From positions 1-6,053 of the forward strand of contig WBUV01000213.1 in the NCBI GenBank assembly GCA_008933525.1: a stretch of 6,053 nucleotides of DNA, in the 5' to 3' direction. The DNA is from Bacteroidales bacterium. Its GTDB lineage: Bacteria > Bacteroidota > Bacteroidia > Bacteroidales > Tenuifilaceae. The notes beneath the pieces were generated by a model. The model was not told where the DNA came from. It worked only from the letters and a program-made list of their open reading frames with translations, and did not search any database. Shown piece after piece: positions 1 through 6,053 of the stretch. The position numbers and the translations under genes are program-made. The stretch's first letter is position 1, and the number at the start of each line of letters is the position of its first letter.

Positions 1-1374
1 TATAAATACAACTGCAAAAATAGGCTTTGTAAAAAATAGAACAGTTGCAATAGTGAATATAGTTATAAACAAAATTGAATATTTTTTAAAGTGAGTTGTA
101 TCGAACCAAATTAAACCTGACTTCTTTCCATCTCTATAACTTAAGAAATTCATAAAACCATAAGTTACAACTCTAGATACTGCTGCACCATAAAAACCAA
201 TTAAAGGTATGAGAATAATATTTGATATAACAGTAATTGAAGCACCAATGACAGTGTACTTTATACCATAGACAGTTTTATCGGTTAACTTATACCAAAA
301 GGACAAATTGAAGAAAGTTCCGTTTAATATATTAGCAATCAATAGTATAGGGACAACGTATAAACCAGACCTATAATCAGGGCCAATATAATACTTGAAA
401 ATTGGCAGATTGAAGGTGACGAACAGAAAGATAATCAGGCAGAATACTACAAAGTACTTCATAGCCTTACCAAAAACTTGAACAGAATCAGCTCTACCTT
501 GATTATTAAAAAAGAAAGGCTCTGCTGCAAATCGGTACATCTGAGTAAAGAGAACTAACAGAACGGCTAACTTAAAGTTTGCACTATAAATACCAATCTG
601 ATAAAGCGCTGTTCCTTCGGGCAGCATATACTTCAGAAAAATCCTATCGAACGACTCGTTTGCAGTACCTGCTAAACCAGCAATCAACAATGGAAATGAA
701 TATTTAAGAATAGATTTAAGTAAGGTAAAATCTATATTGAACCTTGGGATTTTAGCATAGAACAACAAAACAAGAACAGTTAGAACATTCTGAACAAGGT
801 TTGAGAAGAAAATAAAGAAAACGGGATTAACATTTGGGAATAACTGTTGGTGTTGCTCTGGAGAAAGAATAACGTAAAAGAAAACATTAAGCAAAATATT
901 AACTGCTACTCCAAAAATCTTTATGGTTGAAAAAACTATGGGTCTATTCTCGCTGCGCAATTTGGCAAAAGGTATAGCCATAAAAGCATCGAGTGAAATG
1001 ATTAAACCTAACGTGTAAACATACGATGCATCATAAACAGTTCCTAAAGAAAGTGCAATACTATCGGCAAAAACAAAAAAGAATATAGAAGCAAGTGTAG
1101 ATGTTAACAGCAAAAAGTAAAACAACGTTGAGTAAACAACTTGCTTATCGTAGTTCTTGGAGACAAAACGGAAAAATCCAGTCTCTAAGCCAAAAGTTAA
1201 AACAATGAGTAATATAGTAAGGTAAGCATACAATTCATTTACAACACCATATTGTGATGCATCCTTAAAAAAATAGGTATGAACAAAAACCAATAAAAAG
1301 TTGAGAAGCTTCGGTAGTACAGTACTTAACCCATAAATAACGGACTGTGAAAAAAGTTGCTTAACTGACGACAT
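1..1374 (-). CDS. Polysaccharide/O-antigen flippase-like membrane protein (Wzx/MATE-like), 3'-truncated by window edge
   Basis: Reading the minus strand from ATG at 1374-1372 gives 458 uninterrupted codons to base 1, with no stop, so the C-terminus lies outside the window; relatives are usually about 480-500 residues, so only a few tens are probably missing. An in-frame TGA at 1377-1375 directly abuts the ATG, so no earlier start is possible. The product is very hydrophobic and rich in Phe, Leu and Ile, with about 12-14 likely membrane helices (for example residues 14-34, 80-102, 148-170, 185-206, 306-325, 368-391 and 431-448). Family-like signatures are the N-terminal SVIYGLSTVLPKLLNFLLVF, the mid-protein KYSFPLLIAGLAGTANESFD followed by DRIFLKYMLP, and LFTQMYRFAAEPFFF. 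Proteins of this family move lipid-linked oligosaccharides across the inner membrane for surface polysaccharide assembly; the substrate here is unknown. No glycosyltransferase or other polysaccharide gene is visible alongside. The family assignment is fairly secure, the exact transport role is inferred. Confidence 0.85.
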   Translation of the reverse strand, partial: MSSVKQLFSQSVIYGLSTVLPKLLNFLLVFVHTYFFKDASQYGVVNELYAYLTILLIVLTFGLETGFFRFVSKNYDKQVVYSTLFYFLLLTSTLASIFFFVFADSIALSLGTVYDASYVYTLGLIISLDAFMAIPFAKLRSENRPIVFSTIKIFGVAVNILLNVFFYVILSPEQHQQLFPNVNPVFFIFFSNLVQNVLTVLVLLFYAKIPRFNIDFTLLKSILKYSFPLLIAGLAGTANESFDRIFLKYMLPEGTALYQIGIYSANFKLAVLLVLFTQMYRFAAEPFFFNNQGRADSVQVFGKAMKYFVVFCLIIFLFVTFNLPIFKYYIGPDYRSGLYVVPILLIANILNGTFFNLSFWYKLTDKTVYGIKYTVIGASITVISNIILIPLIGFYGAAVSRVVTYGFMNFLSYRDGKKSGLIWFDTTHFKKYSILFITIFTIATVLFFTKPIFAVVFI

Positions 1375-1397
1375 TCAACAATAATTATAATTCAACG

Positions 1398-1430
1398 TAA
1401 AGGCTATCAAAAAAATATGACATTAGTCAA
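1398..1430 (-). promoter_or_regulatory. Possible weak promoter for the flippase gene
   Basis: On the minus strand, TTGACT (1430-1425) lies about 20 bases upstream of TAGCCTTTA (1406-1398), which resembles the Bacteroidetes -7 element TAnnTTTG with one extra base and no final G. It sits about 24 bases upstream of the flippase ATG, so position and spacing are reasonable, but the match is imperfect in this AT-rich region. It also overlaps the upstream part of the opposing promoter, so the two could interfere. Low confidence; it is offered mainly because the gene needs a promoter in this short gap. Confidence 0.25.
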
Positions 1431-1455
1431 TATTCAATAATTGTTCATATTTTTG
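1423..1455 (+). promoter_or_regulatory. Bacteroidetes-type promoter for the ppi-pheS unit
   Basis: TATTTTTG at 1448-1455 is an exact match to the Bacteroidetes primary-sigma -7 element TAnnTTTG. The -33 element (consensus TTTG/TTG) is poor: TTAG at 1423-1426 is at an acceptable distance of 21 bases. Transcription would be expected to begin a few bases after 1455, leaving a leader of only about 15 bases before the ATG at 1476. An imperfect AT-rich dyad centred on CAATAATTG (1435-1443) lies between the two elements and could be an operator, but is too short to be persuasive. The -7 assignment is reasonable, the -33 is weak. Confidence 0.5.
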
Positions 1456-1475
1456 CGTTGTTAAAACTACAAATT

Positions 1476-2276
1476 ATGAAAAAATTAATAGCAATAGTTT
1501 TGATTGCTTTTCTAGCAAGCTGTTCTAAATACGACAAAAATTATCATCACGCTAAAATAGAAACTGAATACGGAAACATCGTTGTAAAATTATACAATTC
1601 TACACCCAATCACACAAATAATTTTGTAAAACTAGTTAACGAAAAGTTTTTCGATGGAATTATTTTTCACAGAGTGATAAAAGATTTTGTGGTACAGGGT
1701 GGCGACCCAGATACAAAAAATGCTGAAGCCGGAAAACTTTACGGCGAAGCTGATGCTGGTTACTTAGTAGATGCTGAATTTGTTGACACAATAATTCACA
1801 AACGTGGAACAATTGCAATGGCTCGCGAAGGAGATGATGTTAATCCTGAGAAAAAATCATCAAGTTCACAATTCTACATTGTTGTAGGTAAAATATTTAC
1901 CAACGAACAATTAGATTCACTGGAGATTAAACAATTCAATAAAAAGGTATCTAAGTTTGAAAGCAAAATATACGCAGAACTTATAAAACAAATGGGTGAT
2001 ACCTTGAACAACGCAAAGTTAAAAAAGAAGATAGGCGAAATAGTTACAACAAAAGTGGACTCGTTCAAAGTAGCTACACCAATTGCTAAGTTCAACGAAC
2101 TACAACGCAAAACATACACAACTGTTGGCGGAATCCCTCATCTTGATGGAAACTATACAATATTTGGCGAGGTAATAGAGGGTTACGAAATAGTGGAGAA
2201 AATATCGTTGGAAGCAACTGATGAAAACGATAGACCTCTTAATGATATCAAAATGAAAATTAGCTTAATTAACTAG
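1476..2276 (+). CDS. Cyclophilin-type peptidyl-prolyl cis-trans isomerase, lipoprotein
   Basis: This 266-residue protein should catalyse cis-trans isomerisation of X-Pro bonds during folding of exported proteins, anchored in the envelope by lipid. The N-terminus is a lipoprotein signal peptide: MKK, a hydrophobic stretch and the lipobox LASC with Cys16 as the modified residue. The next residues (SKYD) are not an acidic surface-export signal, so a periplasm-facing location is inferred. Cyclophilin motifs are in order: FHRVIKDFVVQGGD at 64-77, with Arg66 matching catalytic Arg55 of human CypA; GTIAMAR at 111-117; SSSSQFYIVVG at 128-138; and LDGNYTIFGEV at 223-233. Between the last two is an extra lysine-rich, probably helical segment of about 75 residues (141-215), which I recall from Bacteroidetes cyclophilins. 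The frame is open back to TTG at 1458, but that start falls at or before the expected transcription start and would put six residues before the signal peptide, so ATG 1476 is preferred. The gene ends 2 bases before pheS. Confidence 0.93.
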   Translation: MKKLIAIVLIAFLASCSKYDKNYHHAKIETEYGNIVVKLYNSTPNHTNNFVKLVNEKFFDGIIFHRVIKDFVVQGGDPDTKNAEAGKLYGEADAGYLVDAEFVDTIIHKRGTIAMAREGDDVNPEKKSSSSQFYIVVGKIFTNEQLDSLEIKQFNKKVSKFESKIYAELIKQMGDTLNNAKLKKKIGEIVTTKVDSFKVATPIAKFNELQRKTYTTVGGIPHLDGNYTIFGEVIEGYEIVEKISLEATDENDRPLNDIKMKISLIN

Positions 2277-2278
2277 AT

Positions 2279-3295
2279 ATGCTACAGCGAATTGAAAGTA
2301 TTAAGGAAGAGTTAAAAAAATTAAATCCTGTAAATCAGGATGATGTTGAAAAAATTAGAATTCACCTTTTAGGTAAAAAAGGTTTAGTAACATTGCTATT
2401 TGAGGATTTTAGGAATGTAAGCAAGGAGGAGAAGAAAAATCTTGGACAAGTAATTAATACATTAAAAAACGAAGTTCAAGAAAAAATAGATACCTGGAAA
2501 CAATCTCTTTCATCGAATGCTAAAAGAGAAACAAATATAGATTTAACTCTTAACGAACCAAATCAAGAATTTGGTACACGACATCCTATATCGTTAATTA
2601 AGAATGAACTTTACGAAACATTCAAAAAAATTGGATTTACAATATACGAAGGACCTGAAATTGAAGACGATTGGCACGTATTCTCAGCACTAAATTTCCC
2701 CGAAGAACATCCAGCCAGAGATATGCAGGACACATTCTTCATTGAGAAAAATCCAGATATTCTACTTAGAACTCATACATCATCGGTTCAGGTTAGAAGT
2801 ATGGAGCGTGAGAAACTACCTATTAGGGTGGTTTGTCCTGGTAGGGTTTTCAGAAACGAAGCAATCTCGGCACGTGCACACTGTATTTTCCATCAAATTG
2901 AAGGACTTTACATTGATAAAAACGTTTCGTTTGCAGACTTAAAGCAAACATTATTATACTTTGCAAGAGAAATATTTGGAGAGGAAACACAGATTAGACT
3001 TCGTCCATCATTTTTCCCATTTACTGAACCATCGGCCGAAATGGACGTAAGCTGTAAGCTTTGTGGGGGAAAAGGGTGCTCTGTATGTAAGTATACAGGT
3101 TGGTTAGAAGTATTAGGTTGCGGTATGGTTGACCCAAATGTTTTGGAATTAAACAATATCGATAGTAAAGTTTACTCAGGTTTTGCTTTTGGTATGGGTC
3201 TAGAACGTATTGCAATGTTAAAATACCAAGTAAAGGATTTAAGACTTTACTTTGAGAACGATGTAAGATTTTTGAATCAGTTCAAAAATTACTAG
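2279..3295 (+). CDS. pheS: Phenylalanyl-tRNA synthetase alpha subunit
   Basis: This 338-residue protein (E. coli 327) is the catalytic alpha chain of the cytoplasmic (alpha-beta)2 enzyme that charges tRNA-Phe. Residues 1-90 form the charged, coiled-coil-like tRNA-binding arm (LLGKKGLVTLL at 30-40). The class II catalytic core follows: motif 1 region with YEGPEIEDDW at 123-132 and LNFPEEHPARDMQDTFF at 138-154; motif 2 with FRNEAISARAHCIFHQIEGL at 191-210; and motif 3 with GFAFGMGLERIAML at 301-314, including the GFAFG phenylalanine-pocket segment. A C-x2-C-x4-C-x2-C set (Cys259, 262, 267, 270) probably binds zinc or stabilises a loop; many bacterial PheS proteins have it, although E. coli lacks it. 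An in-frame TAA at 2270-2272 makes this ATG the first usable one. The 2-base gap after the isomerase gene leaves no room for a T-box or attenuator and suggests co-transcription and coupling. pheT does not follow, which I recall as usual in Bacteroidetes. Confidence 0.98.
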   Translation: MLQRIESIKEELKKLNPVNQDDVEKIRIHLLGKKGLVTLLFEDFRNVSKEEKKNLGQVINTLKNEVQEKIDTWKQSLSSNAKRETNIDLTLNEPNQEFGTRHPISLIKNELYETFKKIGFTIYEGPEIEDDWHVFSALNFPEEHPARDMQDTFFIEKNPDILLRTHTSSVQVRSMEREKLPIRVVCPGRVFRNEAISARAHCIFHQIEGLYIDKNVSFADLKQTLLYFAREIFGEETQIRLRPSFFPFTEPSAEMDVSCKLCGGKGCSVCKYTGWLEVLGCGMVDPNVLELNNIDSKVYSGFAFGMGLERIAMLKYQVKDLRLYFENDVRFLNQFKNY

Positions 3296-3343
3296 AAATA
3301 AACTTTAACTCAAGTAGTTTGTTCAATAAATAAAACTTTAGCT

Positions 3344-4048
3344 ATGGGGGAAGGTAATACATACCTATGTAAAGCCTGTGCTTGTTCATCGGTATCGGTG
3401 TTTAAATCGCTGAGCAATGAGGAACACGAATTGTTGAGTTCAAAGTTAAAATGCAACTTCTACAAAAAAGGAGATATCCTTTACAGGGAAGGTAGTAGAA
3501 TTACAGGTTGCTACTGTGTGCAAAAAGGTGTTTTAAAGATTTACAAAACTGGAATAGATGAAAAGCCACAAATAGTAGCATTTGCAAGACCTGGAGATAT
3601 TACTGGTTACAGGTCTGTACTAAGTAACGAAGTAGCCTGTACAACTGTAGAAGCACTTGAAGATTCTGAGATTTGCTTTATTCCTTCGGAAATAATCTTT
3701 GCTCTTATTAAAAAGAACTCAGACTTTGCTCTTTCACTAATTCAACTTACTTGTAAAGAGTTAAATCAGGCTAATAGTTACATAAAAGATATTGCACAAA
3801 AAACTGTTAGAGAAAGACTTGCTGAAACATTAATAATGCTTTACGAAACATTTAATGTAGATGCTGAAGGTTACATAACAATTAACTTGACTAGAGAAGA
3901 TTTATCGAGCATAGTTGGAACTGCAACCGAATCGGTTATAAGAATACTTAGCGAACTAAAATCTGAAGGATTATTAGAATTAAAAGGTAAGAAGATTAAA
4001 ATATTAGACCTTAAAAAGATGAAATTGATTTCCGATTCAATATTCTAA
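3344..4048 (+). CDS. Crp/Fnr-family transcriptional regulator with N-terminal Cys cluster
   Basis: The 234-residue protein has the Crp/Fnr plan: a cyclic-nucleotide-binding-like beta-roll (about 20-120, with [10 protein letters not shown] at 41-50 and [11 protein letters not shown] at 60-70), a long dimerisation helix (about 122-160) and a C-terminal winged helix-turn-helix (about 180-225). The recognition helix [15 protein letters not shown] (195-209) has Glu196 and Arg200 aligned with Glu209 and Arg213 of E. coli FNR. The cAMP-contacting Arg-Ser pair of CRP is absent (ACTTVEAL at 98-105), so cAMP binding is unlikely. Nine cysteines are present. Cys9, Cys12 and Cys14 sit before the beta-roll as in FNR, and Cys111 (EICFIPSE) aligns with FNR ligand Cys122. 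A [4Fe-4S] sensor is therefore plausible, but the third cysteine is closer than in FNR. The first in-frame ATG follows an in-frame TAA at 3299-3301. The 48-base gap after pheS has no clear promoter or terminator, so read-through is likely. Targets and signal are unknown. Confidence 0.9.
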   Translation: MGEGNTYLCKACACSSVSVFKSLSNEEHELLSSKLKCNFYKKGDILYREGSRITGCYCVQKGVLKIYKTGIDEKPQIVAFARPGDITGYRSVLSNEVACTTVEALEDSEICFIPSEIIFALIKKNSDFALSLIQLTCKELNQANSYIKDIAQKTVRERLAETLIMLYETFNVDAEGYITINLTREDLSSIVGTATESVIRILSELKSEGLLELKGKKIKILDLKKMKLISDSIF

Positions 4049-5064
4049 AAAAGTGAACCTTGTTCTGGAAATCTATCAATTTTAAGATGTTTATAAGCTA
4101 AATCGGTTACTTCACGACCACGAGGGGTTCTTTTCAAGAATCCCTCTTTTATTAAGAATGGTTCATAAACTTCCTCAATAGTACCTGCATCCTCTCCTAC
4201 TGCAGTAGCAATAGTATTCAAACCAACAGGACCACCTTTAAATTTATTGATTAACGTCTTTAGAATCTTATTATCCATCTCATCTAAACCACGTGAATCG
4301 ATTTTAAGAGCATCGAGTGCGTGAACTGAAATATCGTGATTAATATGACCATCGCCAATAACTTGTGCAAAATCCCTTACTCTACGCAATAAAGCATTTG
4401 CTATACGAGGAGTTCCTCTACTGCGCAAAGCAATTGCATTTGCAGCTTCATTATCAATATCAATTCCTAAAATTTTAGAAGAACGTTTAATAATATTCTC
4501 AATAACCAGAGAATTATAATACTCCAAATGAAAATTAATTCCAAAACGTGCCCTAAGAGGACTTGTTAATAAACCACTACGAGTTGTTGCACCAATTAAA
4601 GTAAAAGGATTTAACTCAATTTGGATACTACGTGCACTTGGTCCTTTATCAATAATGATATCTATCTTATAATCCTCCATTGCAGAGTATAAGTACTCTT
4701 CAACAATAGGACTTAACCTATGAATCTCATCAATAAAAAGAATATCGTCCTTTTCAAGATTTGTTAAAAGACCAGCTAAATCGCCAGGTTTTTCGAGAAT
4801 TGGACCAGATGTAGTTTTTATACTTACATTAAGTTCATTGGATATGATATTTGCTAAAGTTGTTTTACCAAGACCAGGAGGTCCGTGAAGTAAAACGTGG
4901 TCCAAAGCCTCCCCTCTTAATTTTGCGGCTTTAACGAATATCTGAAGATTCTCAATAATGTGTTCTTGACCTTTAAACTGGTCGAACTGTGAAGGACGAA
5001 TTTTTCCTTCAAATTCATTATCCCTTAAACTATTATCGTTACGAATAAAATCCGATGAAGCCAT
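4045..5064 (-). CDS. ruvB: Holliday junction branch migration DNA helicase RuvB
   Basis: This 339-residue AAA+ ATPase works as a hexameric ring with RuvA to drive branch migration of Holliday junctions in recombinational repair, in the cytoplasm. Visible motifs are Walker [10 protein letters not shown] at 61-69, Walker B FIDEIHRL at 110-117, sensor 1 GATTRSG at 158-164, the arginine-finger segment PLRARFG at 169-175, and sensor 2 [13 protein letters not shown] at 216-228. The C-terminal winged helix that contacts DNA includes KFKGGPVGL at 274-282 and [13 protein letters not shown] at 308-320. Length and sequence are full and typical of Bacteroidetes. Its ATG shares one base with the nadA stop (TAATG on the minus strand), so translation is probably coupled to nadA. 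No Shine-Dalgarno is seen. At the 3' end its TAG overlaps the stop of the convergent regulator gene, leaving no intergenic terminator. ruvA and ruvC are not in the window. Confidence 0.99.
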   Translation of the reverse strand: MASSDFIRNDNSLRDNEFEGKIRPSQFDQFKGQEHIIENLQIFVKAAKLRGEALDHVLLHGPPGLGKTTLANIISNELNVSIKTTSGPILEKPGDLAGLLTNLEKDDILFIDEIHRLSPIVEEYLYSAMEDYKIDIIIDKGPSARSIQIELNPFTLIGATTRSGLLTSPLRARFGINFHLEYYNSLVIENIIKRSSKILGIDIDNEAANAIALRSRGTPRIANALLRRVRDFAQVIGDGHINHDISVHALDALKIDSRGLDEMDNKILKTLINKFKGGPVGLNTIATAVGEDAGTIEEVYEPFLIKEGFLKRTPRGREVTDLAYKHLKIDRFPEQGSLF

Positions 5065-6041
5065 TATACTTTTAGCATTCTCTCAATTGGTAAACGGGCA
5101 AGTTCAATTAAACTTTCATCTACATCAATTTGAGGTTTCTCATATTTTAGTGTCAAATATAACTTTTTTAAAGTTATCAATTTCATAAATGAACACTCAT
5201 TGCATGCACAAGTTGAATCGTTTGGAGGAGCAGGTATGAATGTTTTATTAGGATTACTTTTTATCATTTGATGCAAAATACCTACCTCTGTAGCAACAAT
5301 GTATTCCTTACTATCATCTTTACTTGTATAATTCAACAAATCGGATGTAGAGCCAATATAATCGGCAATTAAAAGAATGGTTTTAGGACACTCAGGATGT
5401 GCTATAAATTTAGCATTTGGATGCTCTTTCCTTAATTGAACTATCTTTTCTAAGGAAAACTGGTCGTGAACGTGACAAGCACCATCCCAAACAACCATAT
5501 TTTCACGTTTAGTTAATGCTTTAAGGTAATTACCTAAATTTCTGTCGGGAGCAAAAATTATGGGTTCATCGGCAGGAATACTATTTATTACTTTAACTGC
5601 ATTGGAGGATGTACAACAGATATACGATAAACTCTTAATATCTGCAGTAGTATTAACATAGGTTACAACCTTATGATTTGGGTACTTATCAACAAATTTC
5701 TTAAAATCATCGTACTTGCAACTTTCAGCAAGGCTGCAGCCTGCATTCAAATCGGGTAAAAGAACCTTACTTTTTGGAGAAAGTATTTTTGCAGTTTCGG
5801 CCATAAACTTTACGCCAGCAAATACAATAATATCGGCCTTTACACTAGCAGCTTTTTGGGATAATGCAAGACTATCGCCAACAAAATCGGCTATATCCTG
5901 AATTTCGGGATTCTGATAGTAGTGAGCCAGAATAACAGCGTTCTTCTCCCTCTTCAACTTATTTATCTCATCGACTAAATTTATGGAACTATCCAAATTT
6001 TCATCGACATAACCTAAGTTATCAACATTACTATTATTCAT
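5064..6041 (-). CDS. nadA: Quinolinate synthase A
   Basis: This 325-residue cytoplasmic enzyme condenses iminoaspartate with dihydroxyacetone phosphate to give quinolinate in de novo NAD synthesis, using an oxygen-sensitive [4Fe-4S] cluster. Family motifs are [20 protein letters not shown] at 37-56, [15 protein letters not shown] at 73-87, PDRNLGNYL at 165-173 and HPECPKTI at 215-222. The three expected cluster ligands are Cys102 (AGCSLAESC), Cys189 (GACHVHDQF; 87 residues later, the same spacing as E. coli 113 to 200) and Cys283, the last cysteine of CACNEC at 278-283. Cys278 and Cys280 match in position the regulatory disulfide pair of E. coli NadA, but are one residue closer together. The N-terminus ([10 protein letters not shown], then [20 protein letters not shown]) fits Bacteroidetes homologues, supporting this ATG, although the frame stays open through the 12 bases left in the window. 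It is probably the upstream gene of a nadA-ruvB unit; nadB and nadC are not visible. Confidence 0.98.
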   Translation of the reverse strand: MNNSNVDNLGYVDENLDSSINLVDEINKLKREKNAVILAHYYQNPEIQDIADFVGDSLALSQKAASVKADIIVFAGVKFMAETAKILSPKSKVLLPDLNAGCSLAESCKYDDFKKFVDKYPNHKVVTYVNTTADIKSLSYICCTSSNAVKVINSIPADEPIIFAPDRNLGNYLKALTKRENMVVWDGACHVHDQFSLEKIVQLRKEHPNAKFIAHPECPKTILLIADYIGSTSDLLNYTSKDDSKEYIVATEVGILHQMIKSNPNKTFIPAPPNDSTCACNECSFMKLITLKKLYLTLKYEKPQIDVDESLIELARLPIERMLKV

Positions 6042-6053
6042 TTTCTTTTTTAG

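Noticed and set aside
1429..1451. Imperfect dyad around CAATAATTG as an FNR/CRP operator
   Set aside because: The perfect part is only 9 AT-rich bases and matches neither TTGAT-N4-ATCAA nor TGTGA-N6-TCACA, so chance is sufficient.
1874..2119. 81-codon open frame on the minus strand inside the isomerase gene
   Set aside because: Antisense to a clearly coding region, with low-complexity hydrophobic sequence and no recognisable domain.
2742..2942. 66-codon plus-strand open frame in an alternate frame of pheS
   Set aside because: It lies wholly within the conserved PheS catalytic core and its product resembles nothing I recognise.
2908..3215. Two overlapping minus-strand open frames (2908-3156 and 3021-3215) within pheS
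   Set aside because: Both are antisense to motif-bearing PheS sequence and mutually overlapping; typical chance frames.
3300..3320. Possible hairpin AAACT/AGTTT between pheS and the regulator gene as a terminator
   Set aside because: Only 5 AT-rich base pairs around an 11-base loop and no following T-run, so it would not terminate transcription.
3318..3340. Possible promoter for the regulator gene (TTTG at 3318, TAAAACTTTA at 3331-3340)
   Set aside because: The spacing between the elements is about 9 bases instead of 19-21, and the -7 match is poor.
5716..5901. 61-codon plus-strand open frame antisense to nadA
   Set aside because: It mirrors the conserved NadA segment and has no independent start signal or domain.
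1..6053. Mobile element, CRISPR array, tRNA/rRNA, riboswitch or defence system
   Set aside because: No repeat array, terminal inverted repeats, transposase or structured RNA was seen; the longest non-coding stretch is about 100 bases.

Overview
The window looks like chromosomal DNA of a low-GC (roughly one third GC) Bacteroidetes bacterium, probably order Bacteroidales. The RuvB, PheS and NadA sequences have Bacteroidetes-type motifs. None of the six start codons has a convincing Shine-Dalgarno sequence; their leaders are A/T-rich. The best promoter match is the Bacteroidetes -7 element TAnnTTTG, and the cyclophilin lipoprotein has the insert-bearing architecture I associate with this phylum. 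All five stop codons visible are TAG or TAA. I cannot name a genus.

Layout: (1) On the minus strand, positions 1-1374 hold a polytopic polysaccharide/O-antigen flippase-like protein whose C-terminus lies beyond the left edge. (2) Positions 1375-1475 are a divergent intergenic region with a good promoter match for the rightward genes and a weak one for the flippase. (3) On the plus strand, a cyclophilin-type peptidyl-prolyl isomerase lipoprotein (1476-2276) is followed after 2 bases by pheS (2279-3295) and after another 48 bases by a Crp/Fnr-family regulator with an N-terminal cysteine cluster (3344-4048). (4) On the minus strand, nadA (5064-6041) and ruvB (4045-5064) share one base as TAATG and form a translationally coupled pair. 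The ruvB stop overlaps the regulator's stop tail to tail. The promoter of nadA-ruvB lies beyond the right edge.

Most genes are housekeeping: envelope polysaccharide export, periplasmic/envelope protein folding, Phe-tRNA charging, Holliday-junction branch migration and NAD biosynthesis. They form two transcription units pointing at each other plus a divergent flippase, not one pathway. There is no mobile element, CRISPR array, tRNA/rRNA or long non-coding stretch. I see no convincing undescribed system. The point most worth testing is whether the Crp/Fnr protein is an Fe-S (oxygen or NO) sensor with unusual cysteine spacing. It has a cysteine aligned with the fourth cluster ligand of E. coli FNR, but the third N-terminal cysteine is displaced.
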